Part shown: positions 46,702-56,017 of the stretch, one piece after another
How positions within the stretch are numbered: position 1 is the stretch's first letter
Layout: each line of letters starts with the position of its first letter
Assembly (NCBI GenBank): GCA_947502495.1
Contig: CANNAC010000009.1
Coordinates: 62,001-126,000, forward strand
Length of the DNA: 64,000 bases
Source of the DNA: an uncultured Flavobacteriaceae bacterium
GTDB lineage: Bacteria > Bacteroidota > Bacteroidia > Flavobacteriales > Flavobacteriaceae
Direction of reading: 5' to 3'
Translations under genes and position numbers: made by a program
The notes under the pieces: generated by a model
Database searches by the model: none
What the model was told of the DNA's origin: nothing
The model's input: only the letters and a program-made list of their open reading frames with translations

Positions 46702-47417
46702 TGGACAATATTATCGGTAAATTATACCTTATACCTACAACATTAGGCGACAATGCGCCTTTAGAAGTTTTACCTATTTCAGTAAAAAAAGTAATCGAAC
46801 AAGTAGACACATTTATAGTTGAAAACGAAAAAAATGCCAGACGCTTTATAAAAAGTATTGAACCAAGAAAGCAACAATCTTCATTAACCTTGTTTCCTTT
46901 AAACAAGTTTACAGACCCTACAGAATTGCCAAGCTATTTAGATCCATGTTTACAAGGAAAAAACGTTGGGTTACTATCGGATGCTGGTTGTCCTGGCGTA
47001 GCAGATCCTGGTGCAGATATCGTAAAAATTGCACATGATAAAAACATACAAGTAGTTCCTTTGGTTGGACCTTCTTCTATATTATTAGCTATGATGAGTT
47101 CTGGAATGAACGGACAAAGTTTCACCTTTAATGGTTATTTACCCATTGATAAGGATGAAAAGAAGCAGGAGATAAAACAATTAGAGCGTCTTTCTTTCGA
47201 AAAAAACCAGTCGCAACTTTTTATTGAAACACCATATAGAAACAATAAAATGCTAGAAGACATGTGTCAATACTTAGAAAGCAACACCCAGATTTGCGTT
47301 GCCTGTGACATTACATTACCAACAGAATATATCAAAACGAAATCGGTAAGCGAGTGGAAAAAAAATAAGGTTGACCTTCATAAAAGACCAACCATTTTTA
47401 TAATTCATAAAAGCTAG
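46701..47417 (+). CDS. RsmI-like SAM-dependent methyltransferase
   Basis: Tetrapyrrole-methylase-fold protein of 238 residues related to RsmI (16S rRNA C1402 2'-O-methylation). LLSDAGCPGVADPGADIV and VVPLVGPSSILLAMMSSGMNGQSFTFNGYLP are the family motifs, and LFIETPYRNNKML follows. Shorter than canonical RsmI (about 280), with a distinct C-terminus, so it may be a second Bacteroidetes paralogue rather than RsmI itself. Translationally coupled to the sugar dehydrogenase. Confidence 0.8.
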   Translation: MDNIIGKLYLIPTTLGDNAPLEVLPISVKKVIEQVDTFIVENEKNARRFIKSIEPRKQQSSLTLFPLNKFTDPTELPSYLDPCLQGKNVGLLSDAGCPGVADPGADIVKIAHDKNIQVVPLVGPSSILLAMMSSGMNGQSFTFNGYLPIDKDEKKQEIKQLERLSFEKNQSQLFIETPYRNNKMLEDMCQYLESNTQICVACDITLPTEYIKTKSVSEWKKNKVDLHKRPTIFIIHKS

Positions 47418-47445
47418 TTACTATATAGTACTAGCTTTTGCTTTT
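47409..47445. terminator. Bidirectional terminator overlapping two stop codons
   Basis: AAAAGCTAG-t-TACTAT and ATAGTA-CTAGCTTTT form a near-perfect palindrome of 15 paired bases. The left arm includes the stop of the RsmI-like gene, and the right arm the stop of the convergent lysozyme-like gene (genes 3 bases apart). Confidence 0.75.
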
Positions 47446-48071
47446 TTATTAGCCTTTACTAGAGAAGTGTCATACCCTGAGAACTTTTTCATGTAAGATT
47501 TAATAGAAGTACCAAAGGCATCTTCAAAACCAGTTTCCCCGTAACTTCTTAAGTATTTTTTTACGCTTCCAGGTCCAGCCAAATGCGCTGCAGCAAGAAT
47601 TCCAGACTCGGTTACTAAAACACCATTAATGGTCATCCCATTAAAACGTTTGATGTCTCTACGTAAAATCCATTTATTACGCTGTGCATTTGCAACAAAT
47701 GCTTTTTCCTGTAATTCTGGGTTTTGTAAAAATTGATTCGGATTGTAAATACCAATCATTTTTAACGTCTCTGCTCCAAATTGGTACTTTCCTAAATATC
47801 CAAACTTGTTTACGGTAAAATAATCTCCTCCGGATTCTTTAAAAGCTAATGCTTCTTTAAAACCTATAAAGGACTTCCCTAAGGTTGGTATAAATTTTTC
47901 TCTTGGTGTTGGTGTATGAAATGCAAATACTTTATCTGACACTTCTATTGCAGCAACCACTTCTTCTTCTTCGTAGTTTATTAAATCTATAAACGTTTCC
48001 GATGAAAACGCAAGTTTTAATAAAGTACATATGGTTAGTAATAGCGTAAACTTTCCAATATTTTTTATCAT
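47421..48071 (-). CDS. Lysozyme-like (transglycosylase-type) secreted protein
   Basis: A 216-residue exported protein with an N-terminal hydrophobic signal (about 6-24). The middle carries a lysozyme-fold core: FKEALAFKESGGDYFTVNKFGYLGKYQFG, with a glutamate in KESGGDY placed as in lytic transglycosylases. Probably cleaves peptidoglycan; no LysM domain is visible. Convergent with the RsmI-like gene. Confidence 0.7.
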   Translation of the reverse strand: MIKNIGKFTLLLTICTLLKLAFSSETFIDLINYEEEEVVAAIEVSDKVFAFHTPTPREKFIPTLGKSFIGFKEALAFKESGGDYFTVNKFGYLGKYQFGAETLKMIGIYNPNQFLQNPELQEKAFVANAQRNKWILRRDIKRFNGMTINGVLVTESGILAAAHLAGPGSVKKYLRSYGETGFEDAFGTSIKSYMKKFSGYDTSLVKANKKAKASTI

Positions 48072-48234
48072 AACGAATAATTTTTCAGTAATAATTTATT
48101 AATAATCACTTATAATTTTTCAGCGTGCAAATATACAACTTTTATTTTAAACCTGAAAATCAGTTATTTATACGTTTATGATTCAATATTAGACGTTTAT
48201 ATCTTTTATTCAAAAATTAGTCGACTAAATACAT

Positions 48235-49143
48235 CTAAAAGTAGATAGCATGGAACTTTATTCCGTTTTTATCGTTAAACTCTAACGTTGGAAAGGGTAC
48301 TTTTATTACGTTCAAAACACTAAAAACAGATTTCAAGAAGTGTGAATCTGTTTTTATTCGGCTTAAATCTATATCTAGACTTAAATAATATTGTCGTTTT
48401 CTGTCTGAATTTAAAAAAGAAAGAGCTTCCGTTTCTTCATTTCCGGCAAGCATGCCTTCTGCTCCATAACCAAAAGCAACATTAAGCCACTTTGGTATTT
48501 TATCATTCTTAACAAAAGAATGCACGTTAGCACTTAACCAATAAGTTTGTCCGTTATAATCTTTTAAAATTTCTTCTAATAAACCTTCTCCTAATTTATC
48601 TGGTCTTTGGGAAGCATATTTTGTTTGATGAAAGGAATACTTTAAAGTGACGCGTTGTTCTTCCCAAAGTAATTCTTGTACGACATACAATCCCGTTCCC
48701 GCAGCGTTGCTAATCATATCTCCCCAAGAAAAACCCCATTCTTTAGAATAGCCATCAAAAACTTCGACTACCGTTAGAAATCCGAAACCTAAAGTTGCGC
48801 CATAAAGCAATTGGTCTTTTTTACTTACACCACTCCAATGTAAAAGCTCTGCTCCTGCTCTACCAACTTGATACGATGAGAACACATGACCAAACTTATC
48901 CATTTGAAGCCATTCGTCATTATCATTAAGCGTATGTAATTTTGATTTTTCGTAATCGGCATACCATAATTGGTTTAAACCAACTAGTGAGAGCCCAATT
49001 ACAGAAGCTTCTGTAATCACTAAAGCATTTCTTCTTGCGGCGTTTAAAGTATCGCTTGGCGTAAGAAATTTATTAATTCCAGATTGTGAGAATACACTTG
49101 TTATGGTACATAAAACGAATAGTAGGTATAAAAGTGCTTTCAA
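48235..49143 (-). CDS. DUF2279 family protein
   Basis: A 302-residue protein with a signal peptide (about 1-20, SVFSQ). WLQMDKFGHVFSSYQVGRAGAEL and SWGDMISNAAGTGLYVVQEL are the DUF2279 features. These have conserved His/Asp residues in hydrophobic helices, suggesting an outer-membrane or membrane-associated role (inference; function unknown). The start is TTG, three bases after the mltG stop, so it is co-translated with mltG. Confidence 0.7.
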   Translation of the reverse strand: MKALLYLLFVLCTITSVFSQSGINKFLTPSDTLNAARRNALVITEASVIGLSLVGLNQLWYADYEKSKLHTLNDNDEWLQMDKFGHVFSSYQVGRAGAELLHWSGVSKKDQLLYGATLGFGFLTVVEVFDGYSKEWGFSWGDMISNAAGTGLYVVQELLWEEQRVTLKYSFHQTKYASQRPDKLGEGLLEEILKDYNGQTYWLSANVHSFVKNDKIPKWLNVAFGYGAEGMLAGNEETEALSFLNSDRKRQYYLSLDIDLSRIKTDSHFLKSVFSVLNVIKVPFPTLEFNDKNGIKFHAIYF

Positions 49144-49146
49144 AAG

Positions 49147-50190
49147 TTACCTGTTTATGCCTTGACTATTAATCCAACGTACATATTCATTTCTATTTGC
49201 ATTATGCTGACTTAAAGTTTTAGCAAACTTATGGTATCCAAAGTTCTTTACGTTAGCAACAAAATAATAGTAGTTATGTGTCTCTGCATTTAAAACCGCG
49301 TCTATTGCAGATACATCTGGCATGGTGATTGGCCCTGGAGGAACACCTGGATATTTATAGGTATTGTACTTCGAATCGATTTCTAAATCTTTATATAAAA
49401 CGCGTTTAATGACTTGGTTAAAATCATTTTCTTTTAATTTTTTAGCGTAGATAACGGTAGGATCTGCTTGTAAAGGCATGCCTTTTCTAATTCGATTTAA
49501 ATACACACCAGCAACACGAGGTCGTTCGTCCACCTTTGCCGTTTCCTTATGTACTATGGCAGCAATAGACATTACTTCGTTAATAGAAAGGTTTAGTGCT
49601 TTTCGTTTTTCATTTCTAGAAGCATTCCAGAAGCTTTGATACTCTTTTAGCATTTTATCTCTAAATCCTTCCGCGGAAGTATTCCAGTATATTTCATAGC
49701 TATTAGGAATATACATGGACAAAGCAGATTCCTGATTAAAACCATTTTTCTTAAAAAACGTTTCGTCTTGCATTGCTTTTAAAAGGGACAAGCTATCTGC
49801 TTCAATTTGAAAAGCTACTCTACCAGCTAAATCTTCTAATCGTTCTTGATTATTAAAACTTAGTTTTAACGGAATATTTTTACTTCGGATAGAATTAATA
49901 ATTTCATTATTATTCATTCCATTTTTAATAACAAATCTTCCAGACCTAAGGTTTGTGTTGTATTTCTTTTTTTCCGCAAGCGCGTCAAAAGATTCCATAT
50001 CTTTTAATAATGGTACCAGTTGTTCTCTTACATCTTCATAACTAGCTTGGCTAGAAATATACACATACGCTTCTTCATTATTAAAAGCGGTGTTCTCTTT
50101 AAACATGGCTTTATATACAAAGTTTGAAAAAAATGCAGCTATGATTAAACCGATTACTAAAACTGCTATAAGTATTTTTTTAAAGTACAT
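49147..50190 (-). CDS. mltG: Endolytic transglycosylase MltG
   Basis: Membrane-anchored enzyme that cleaves nascent glycan strands. One N-terminal transmembrane helix (about 5-25) and the YceG-like domain follow. ASIVHKETAK-type motif appears as SIAAIVHKETAKVDERPRVAGVYLNRI, with catalytic Glu. LQADPTVIYA and the C-terminal YPGVPPGPITMPDVSAIDAVL are also present. Length 347 is normal. It is directly preceded by a GNAT gene, and the dapF-GNAT-mltG-DUF2279 genes form one operon. Confidence 0.93.
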   Translation of the reverse strand: MYFKKILIAVLVIGLIIAAFFSNFVYKAMFKENTAFNNEEAYVYISSQASYEDVREQLVPLLKDMESFDALAEKKKYNTNLRSGRFVIKNGMNNNEIINSIRSKNIPLKLSFNNQERLEDLAGRVAFQIEADSLSLLKAMQDETFFKKNGFNQESALSMYIPNSYEIYWNTSAEGFRDKMLKEYQSFWNASRNEKRKALNLSINEVMSIAAIVHKETAKVDERPRVAGVYLNRIRKGMPLQADPTVIYAKKLKENDFNQVIKRVLYKDLEIDSKYNTYKYPGVPPGPITMPDVSAIDAVLNAETHNYYYFVANVKNFGYHKFAKTLSQHNANRNEYVRWINSQGINR

Positions 50191-50715
50191 TTATTTATGA
50201 ATGAGTTGAAAAATATATTCGTTTTTAAATTTATTGTTGACTAAATTCCAGTCCTTTTTTAATCCTATTTCGGTAAATCCTTGATTTATAAAAAGCTTCT
50301 GACTTGCAATATTGTCTTCCGAAATATTACAATATAATTGATGTAAATCTAAATGTGTAAAACAATAATTCACTAACAAGCTTAAAGCTTCTTTACCAAA
50401 ACCTTTTTGTCTGTTAGCTGCTTCTTTAACCAAAATACCAATTCCGGCACGACGGTTTTTAACATCGAAGTCAAAAACATCGATCATACCAAGAGCCACA
50501 TCTTCATAACTACAAATCACTAATCGTAATTGTTTTACTTCGTAAATATCTTTGTGTGCATGGTCTAAATATTGTTTGATTAAATACTTAGAATATGGTG
50601 TGATGGTATTGCTAATTTCCCAAATACTTTCGTCGTTTTCAATAGTATGAATAAACGCTAAGTCTTCTGGTTCTAAAGCACGTAAATAAATATGTTCGCC
50701 TTTTAATGTAATCAT
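50191..50715 (-). CDS. GNAT family N-acetyltransferase (RimJ/RimL-like)
   Basis: A 174-residue acetyltransferase starting ITLKGEHIYLRALEPEDL. The CoA loop EAANRQKGFGKEALSLLV follows, and the ending FINQGFTEIGLKKDW is typical of the RimJ/RimL branch. Substrate unknown. It overlaps dapF by four bases (ATGA). Confidence 0.85.
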   Translation of the reverse strand: MITLKGEHIYLRALEPEDLAFIHTIENDESIWEISNTITPYSKYLIKQYLDHAHKDIYEVKQLRLVICSYEDVALGMIDVFDFDVKNRRAGIGILVKEAANRQKGFGKEALSLLVNYCFTHLDLHQLYCNISEDNIASQKLFINQGFTEIGLKKDWNLVNNKFKNEYIFQLIHK

Positions 50716-51488
50716 GAAAGAATGCCTTTAAAAACTTGTTTCGCAGGACCAATTAGCCAAATATCTTGATAAGCATTTCCTTTTTTATTAAAAGAAACTT
50801 GCAACGTTCCACCTTCTACTTGCAAGGTAATTACGTTTTTTTCGGTTTCGCCAATATAATGCATTGCCACTGCCACTGCTGTAACTCCTGTTCCACAAGA
50901 AAGTGTTTCATCTTCTACACCGCGTTCGTAGGTTCGAACAGCAAAAGTATCTTCATCTATTTTAGAAACGAAGTTTACATTGGTTCCTGCTTCATTATAT
51001 GGACTGCCATATCTAATTTTTGCTCCTTCGGTTTTTATGTCCAATCCTTTAAGATTAGCCTCCTTTTGCACATGATGTGGTGAACCTGTATTTAAAAAAA
51101 TATGATTCGTATGTTTTTCTACTTCTGTTACATCCTGCATGTGAAGCTTAATAATATCGTCTTCTATAATAGCATCATGCATCCCATCAATAGCTTCAAA
51201 AGTGGCGCGATCCTTTACAATGTTTAAAAATTTCGCAAAAGCGACAAGACATCTTCCTCCATTTCCACACATGGTACTTTCGTTTCCATCGGCATTATAA
51301 TAGACCATTTTAAAGTCGGCAGTTGGATGATTTTCTAGTAATATCAATCCGTCTGCTCCAACACCAAAACGTCTATCGCATAAAAAAGCAACTTGCTTGG
51401 TATCTTTTTTATCGAAAGTTTTTAGCCGATTATCCAGCATCACAAAATCATTTCCTGTGCCCTGATATTTATAAAAAGTGTGTGTCAT
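50712..51488 (-). CDS. dapF: Diaminopimelate epimerase
   Basis: Interconverts LL- and meso-diaminopimelate for peptidoglycan and lysine. Cofactor-independent racemase with the two active-site cysteines in NADGNESTMCGNGGRC and ETLSCGTGVTAVAVAM. The ATG at 51488 (MTHTFYKYQGTGNDFVM) gives 258 residues, the family length. The longer frame to 51578 adds sequence unlike the family. Confidence 0.94.
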   Translation of the reverse strand: MTHTFYKYQGTGNDFVMLDNRLKTFDKKDTKQVAFLCDRRFGVGADGLILLENHPTADFKMVYYNADGNESTMCGNGGRCLVAFAKFLNIVKDRATFEAIDGMHDAIIEDDIIKLHMQDVTEVEKHTNHIFLNTGSPHHVQKEANLKGLDIKTEGAKIRYGSPYNEAGTNVNFVSKIDEDTFAVRTYERGVEDETLSCGTGVTAVAVAMHYIGETEKNVITLQVEGGTLQVSFNKKGNAYQDIWLIGPAKQVFKGILS

Positions 51489-51627
51489 TAAATAGAAATT
51501 ATTACGACAAATATAGTAATATTTAACCGTATTCATAGGTGTTAAATACGCGTTAAAGTTGAATTTATTAAACAACATTTTTTTAATTTTAATCGTTAAC
51601 CTTTTTATACTAAACAGATATAATATT

Positions 51628-53040
51628 ATGAAAAAGATTTTATCCCTATTATTCGTTTCGGCATTAGGAGGAGCAATTACTCTAGGTGCTTATAAAACTT
51701 TTATTGAAAAAGACCAACAAGTGGCAATACAACAAAACCAAGAACAACCTTTTACCGTTCCTGTAAACCATACAAGTAACGTTGGTTTTATTGCAGAAAA
51801 TGATGTAAATTTTGTGTCTGCTGCAGAAAAGACAATACATACTGTGGTACACGTAAAAAACACTACCGTAAATTCTAGTCAGATGACTTTTGAAGATTTA
51901 TTTTACGGCAGACAAACAAAACGTGCACAAATAGGTACTGGTTCTGGAGTTATTATTTCTCCGGATGGTTACATTATAACCAACAACCATGTTATTGCTG
52001 GTTCTAGAGAACTTTCGGTGACCTTAAATAATAACAAAACCTATGAGGCCACCATTATTGGTACCGATGAAAAAACAGATATTGCACTAATTAAAGTGGA
52101 ACCAGACGAAGAATTACCTTTTACCACTTTTGGCGATAGTGACGAAGCAAAAATTGGGGAATGGGTTTTAGCTGTTGGTAATCCATTTAACCTTACTTCT
52201 ACCGTTACTGCTGGAATTATAAGCGCTAAGTCTAGAGATTTATCTGGTTTAAGCAACCAATCTTTTATACAAACGGATGCAGCTGTAAATCCTGGTAATT
52301 CTGGTGGCGCATTAGTAAATACACATGGCGATTTAATCGGAATTAATACCGCAATCACATCGCAAACAGGTTCTTATATTGGCTATTCCTTTGCTGTACC
52401 AAGTAATATTGCAAAGAAAGTAGTACAAGATATCATGGAATTTGGAAATGTACAAAACGGAATATTAGGAGTTTCCGGAAGCCAAATTAGTGCAGGATAT
52501 GCTGAGAAATTTGGATTGAATACTTCCGAAGGATTTTATATTGAAGAAATAGAAGAAGATTCTGGTGCAGATATGGCTGGTTTAAAAAGTGGCGATATTA
52601 TTCAGAAATTGGAGAATGTTTCTATTAGAAAGTTTTCCGATTTAAAAGGATTTTTAAATTCTAAAAGCCCTAACGATGTTATAGATGTTACCGTTTTAAG
52701 AAATGGTGTACAAAAAGTATTTCCGGTAACGCTACTTAAAAACGAAACTTTAACGGTTCCTATAATAGGTGTTATTAAAAATGCAAAAGCGAAAGACCTA
52801 AAAAAATACAATACAGCTAATGGTGTGAAAATCGCCAAATTAACAAATAACAAAAACTACTTAGGCTATTGGATGAATAATGGTGTGCAAGTCGGCGATA
52901 TTATTACAGCCATAAATGATACTAAAGTAAATAGTATTGAAGATGTGCAAGCAATTATTCAAAACAGACATAGCAATGAATTATTACGTATTGAATTAAT
53001 AAATTCTAAAGGAGAAAAAGAAAGATATAATTTTAGATAA
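51628..53040 (+). CDS. DegQ/HtrA-type periplasmic serine protease
   Basis: Protein quality-control protease of the envelope. Signal/anchor about residues 1-22, then a trypsin-like domain with His in IITNNHVIAG, Asp in TDIALIKV and Ser in NPGNSGGALV. Two PDZ domains follow (about 285-375 and 390-465). The ATG at 51628 (MKKILSLLFVSALGG) is chosen over 51559, because the earlier codons encode a second unrelated hydrophobic stretch. 470 residues. A strong terminator follows. Confidence 0.93.
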   Translation: MKKILSLLFVSALGGAITLGAYKTFIEKDQQVAIQQNQEQPFTVPVNHTSNVGFIAENDVNFVSAAEKTIHTVVHVKNTTVNSSQMTFEDLFYGRQTKRAQIGTGSGVIISPDGYIITNNHVIAGSRELSVTLNNNKTYEATIIGTDEKTDIALIKVEPDEELPFTTFGDSDEAKIGEWVLAVGNPFNLTSTVTAGIISAKSRDLSGLSNQSFIQTDAAVNPGNSGGALVNTHGDLIGINTAITSQTGSYIGYSFAVPSNIAKKVVQDIMEFGNVQNGILGVSGSQISAGYAEKFGLNTSEGFYIEEIEEDSGADMAGLKSGDIIQKLENVSIRKFSDLKGFLNSKSPNDVIDVTVLRNGVQKVFPVTLLKNETLTVPIIGVIKNAKAKDLKKYNTANGVKIAKLTNNKNYLGYWMNNGVQVGDIITAINDTKVNSIEDVQAIIQNRHSNELLRIELINSKGEKERYNFR

Positions 53041-53065
53041 CGGAATTACATCCCTATTTTATTAC

Positions 53066-53098
53066 AAACGCTCTAGTCTTTTCTAGAGCGTTTTTATT
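53066..53098 (+). terminator. Terminator of the DegQ-like gene
   Basis: AAACGCTCTAG-tctttt-CTAGAGCGTTTTTATTTT, ten-base-pair stem followed by a T-tract. Confidence 0.88.
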
Positions 53099-53135
53099 TT
53101 ATTTAAAATAAGCTACGAAAACGTTTGAAATATAC

Positions 53136-53143
53136 TATTTTTG
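53136..53143 (+). promoter_or_regulatory. Probable -7 box of the GAPDH gene
   Basis: TATTTTTG matches TAnnTTTG and lies 35 bases before the start codon, after the preceding terminator. A TTTG at 53124-53127 is too close to serve as the -33 box. Confidence 0.4.
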
Positions 53144-53177
53144 CAAAAAATTTAACAACACAAAAAAATATTTAACA

Positions 53178-54626
53178 ATGCCTATTAACGAAACTTATGA
53201 AAGCGAATTAGCTTTTCAAGCAGATAGACGTAGAGCTACTGTAGAATTTATTAAAATAGTTAGCGACCTTTGGTATGATAAATCTATCGAACTAGTTATT
53301 TTTAGAAATCAATTAATAGACAAGAATGTTAGCGACATTTTAAATCTACATGAATACGCTTGTGAATTTGTACAAAAGCCTATTTCTATTTTTAATTCGG
53401 TAGAAATTGCGCAAGCTATAAACACATTAGATCTTCCTCCTGCAAAGTTAGACATTGGAAAATTAACCTATGAGTATCATGTAGAAGAAGGAAACTATAA
53501 TAATGCTACCGCATTTGTTGCCGACAAACTTAAAGATGCTAGTAAAAATGGTACCATCCAACCTAAAGATGTTGTTCTTTATGGTTTTGGAAGAATTGGT
53601 CGTTTAGTTGCTAGAGAATTAATGACTAAAGCTGGAAAAGGAACACAATTACGTTTAAGAGCAATTGTAACTCGTGGATCTGTAGATGCAACCGTTTTAG
53701 AAAAAAGAGCTTCTTTATTACGTAATGATTCTGTGCATGGCGATTTTTCGGGAACCGTTTCTATCGATGTAGAGAATAGCGCATTAATTATTAATGGTAC
53801 TACTGTAAATATTATTTCTGCAAATGCACCAGAAGATATAGATTATACAAAATACGGTATTGATAACGCTTTAGTTATTGATAATACTGGAGCTTTTAGA
53901 GATGATGAAGCCTTAAGCAGACATTTAAAATCTAAAGGAGCCGATAAAGTATTACTTACTGCTCCTGGAAAAGGAGTGCCAAATATTGTGCACGGTGTAA
54001 ACCATACCGAGCATAACCCGGATGAAGTACATATTTTTTCTGCAGCATCTTGTACTACCAATGCAATTACTCCTATTTTAAAAGCGGTAGAAGATTCTTT
54101 TGGTGTAAAATCGGGACACTTAGAAACGATTCATGCGTATACTAATGATCAAAATTTAGTAGATAATTTTCATAGTAAATACAGACGTGGTCGTGCTGCT
54201 GCATTGAACATGGTAATTACAGAAACTGGAGCAGGAAAAGCGGTTAGTAAGGCTCTACCAAGCTTAGAAGGGAAATTAACTTCTAACGCTATTAGAGTTC
54301 CTGTACCAAATGGATCTTTAGCTATTTTAAATTTAGAGTTAGAAAACCCTACTTCTGTGGAAGGCATAAATGCGATAATGAAAAAATACGCGCTGGAAGG
54401 AGATTTAGTAGAGCAAATAAAATATGAGTTAAGTGACGAATTAGTATCTAGTGATATTGTTGGTTGCTCTGCTCCTTCTATTTATGATAGTAAAGCAACT
54501 ATTGTTAGAGAAGATGGTAAAAATGCTATCTTATATATATGGTATGATAACGAATATGGCTATAGCCATCAAGTGGTTAGATTAGCAAAATATATTGCAA
54601 AAGTTAGAAGACATACATATTACTAA
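53178..54626 (+). CDS. Glyceraldehyde-3-phosphate dehydrogenase, long form
   Basis: Glycolytic/gluconeogenic enzyme oxidising glyceraldehyde 3-phosphate. The NAD-binding motif GFGRIGRLVA comes only after about 135 residues of N-terminal extension (MPINETYESELAFQADRRRA...). The catalytic cysteine is in AASCTTNAITP, and the substrate-loop WYDNEYGYSHQVV is near the end. At 482 residues it is about 150 longer than ordinary GAPDH. The long form exists in Bacteroidetes and some other bacteria beside a normal one. Whether another GAPDH exists cannot be seen here. Confidence 0.92.
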   Translation: MPINETYESELAFQADRRRATVEFIKIVSDLWYDKSIELVIFRNQLIDKNVSDILNLHEYACEFVQKPISIFNSVEIAQAINTLDLPPAKLDIGKLTYEYHVEEGNYNNATAFVADKLKDASKNGTIQPKDVVLYGFGRIGRLVARELMTKAGKGTQLRLRAIVTRGSVDATVLEKRASLLRNDSVHGDFSGTVSIDVENSALIINGTTVNIISANAPEDIDYTKYGIDNALVIDNTGAFRDDEALSRHLKSKGADKVLLTAPGKGVPNIVHGVNHTEHNPDEVHIFSAASCTTNAITPILKAVEDSFGVKSGHLETIHAYTNDQNLVDNFHSKYRRGRAAALNMVITETGAGKAVSKALPSLEGKLTSNAIRVPVPNGSLAILNLELENPTSVEGINAIMKKYALEGDLVEQIKYELSDELVSSDIVGCSAPSIYDSKATIVREDGKNAILYIWYDNEYGYSHQVVRLAKYIAKVRRHTYY

Positions 54627-54658
54627 TAGTAACGTCTAAATTCTAATTACTAACGTAT

Positions 54659-54692
54659 ATATTAAAGCCTCACTTTTGTGAGGCTTTTTAAT
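54659..54692 (+). terminator. Terminator of the GAPDH gene
   Basis: TTAAAGCCTCAC-tttt-GTGAGGCTTTTTAA, eight to nine base pairs plus T-tract. Confidence 0.87.
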
Positions 54693-54804
54693 TCAAAAAA
54701 ATTATGTTAAATGTATTTATTATGAAGTATTTTGAACTTCATTTAGCATCTAAATAAACATAATTTGTTATTTTCGTAAAAAATAAACCAAACTAATTTA
54801 CTAA

Positions 54805-55434
54805 ATGAATTCTTTTAAATTTATTATAATTCTATCTATATCTTTATTCTGTTCTACCGTTAGTGCACAAACGGAAAGTAACGAAGAAGAAGACAAACTT
54901 TCATTAAATACTGGTACTATAGATAATCAGTTTGAATACATTTTAAGAAAATCTGGTAATTTTAAAGGTACCAACGGACAACCTTATGAGGCGGTTAAAC
55001 GTAGCATGTTCCTTACGCTACAAGCACATACTATTGATTCCTTAAAAACAATTCATAAAGAATTAGCAGAAACACAAGCTGTTGTAACTAGCCAATCGAA
55101 AGAAATAGCTACATTAAAAACGAGCTTAGCAAACACACAAGGCACATTAAACCAAACCAACGAAGAAAAAGATAGTATGTCTTTATTCGGAATGTTAATG
55201 AGTAAATCTGGTTATAATATTTTAATGTGGTCTATTATTGGTGGCTTATTAGCGTTTTTACTGTTTTTTATCTACAAATTTAAAAACAGCAACGCCATTA
55301 CTAGAGATGCTAATAAATCTTTAGCAGAAATTGAAGAAGAATTTGAAGAGCATAGAAAAATAGCTTTAGAGCGTGAACAAAAAGTGAGAAGACAACTGCA
55401 AGACGAATTAAACAAACAAAAAAACAATAGTTAA
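54805..55434 (+). CDS. Coiled-coil membrane protein of unknown function
   Basis: A 209-residue protein: signal peptide (about 1-22), an acidic segment, then a heptad-rich region (about 75-125; DSLKTIHKELAETQAVV). One transmembrane helix (about 138-158, ILMWSIIGGLLAFLLFFIYKF) is followed by a charged cytoplasmic coiled coil to the end. I recall relatives carrying the name tRNA (guanine-N1)-methyltransferase, which nothing in this sequence supports; the real trmD is the second gene downstream. Role unknown. Confidence 0.65.
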   Translation: MNSFKFIIILSISLFCSTVSAQTESNEEEDKLSLNTGTIDNQFEYILRKSGNFKGTNGQPYEAVKRSMFLTLQAHTIDSLKTIHKELAETQAVVTSQSKEIATLKTSLANTQGTLNQTNEEKDSMSLFGMLMSKSGYNILMWSIIGGLLAFLLFFIYKFKNSNAITRDANKSLAEIEEEFEEHRKIALEREQKVRRQLQDELNKQKNNS

Positions 55435-55484
55435 TTGCTTTAAGTAAAAGCTAAAAATAAAACACGAAGCAAATCTTTGTGTAA

Positions 55485-55520
55485 TAAAAAATCTGTAATT
55501 TCCCATTACAGATTTTTTTT
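55485..55520 (+). terminator. Terminator abutting the start codon of the next gene
   Basis: AAAAAATCTGTAAT-ttccc-ATTACAGATTTTTTTT. The eight-T tract ends at 55520 and the GNAT ATG is at 55521, so there is no room for a separate promoter or leader. It ends the coiled-coil gene and may attenuate the GNAT gene. Confidence 0.8.
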
Positions 55521-55964
55521 ATGAAAACATATCAAGCAAAACCAGAACACTTAAAAGTATTAGTTCCTCTTTTTAATGCCTACCGCATTTTTTATGAGCA
55601 GGATTCTAATCTAGAAGCTGCAAAAGAATTTCTTAGCGAACGATTAAAAAACAAAGATTCTGTAATTTTCATAGCTTTTGTAAACGAGCAAGCTGTAGGT
55701 TTTACGCAATTATATCCTTTGTTTTCTTCCGTTTCTATGACTACGATGTACTTATTAAATGATTTATATATTGCTTCTCCATTTAGAAACATGGGTATCG
55801 GCGAAGCCCTTATCAACCAAGCAAAACAATTATGCGAAACAGAAAACAGTAAAGGTTTAGCCATTCAAACTGCTTTTAATAATCCTGCGCAAAAACTGTA
55901 TCAACGATTGGGTTTTACACCAGATAGCGATTTGCATTTCTTTTGGAAAAACTCGAAAATTTAA
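55521..55964 (+). CDS. GNAT family N-acetyltransferase
   Basis: A 147-residue acetyltransferase. The CoA-binding loop SPFRNMGIGEALINQAKQL and the C-terminal FNNPAQKLYQRLGFTPDS are the fold's hallmark. Substrate unknown. Its ATG directly follows a terminator hairpin, so it depends either on readthrough or on a very short leader transcribed from within the hairpin. Confidence 0.87.
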   Translation: MKTYQAKPEHLKVLVPLFNAYRIFYEQDSNLEAAKEFLSERLKNKDSVIFIAFVNEQAVGFTQLYPLFSSVSMTTMYLLNDLYIASPFRNMGIGEALINQAKQLCETENSKGLAIQTAFNNPAQKLYQRLGFTPDSDLHFFWKNSKI

Positions 55965-56017
55965 TCCTTTATATTTCATCATATTCTTTGCATCTTTGCA
56001 ACTTATAAGAAATACTC

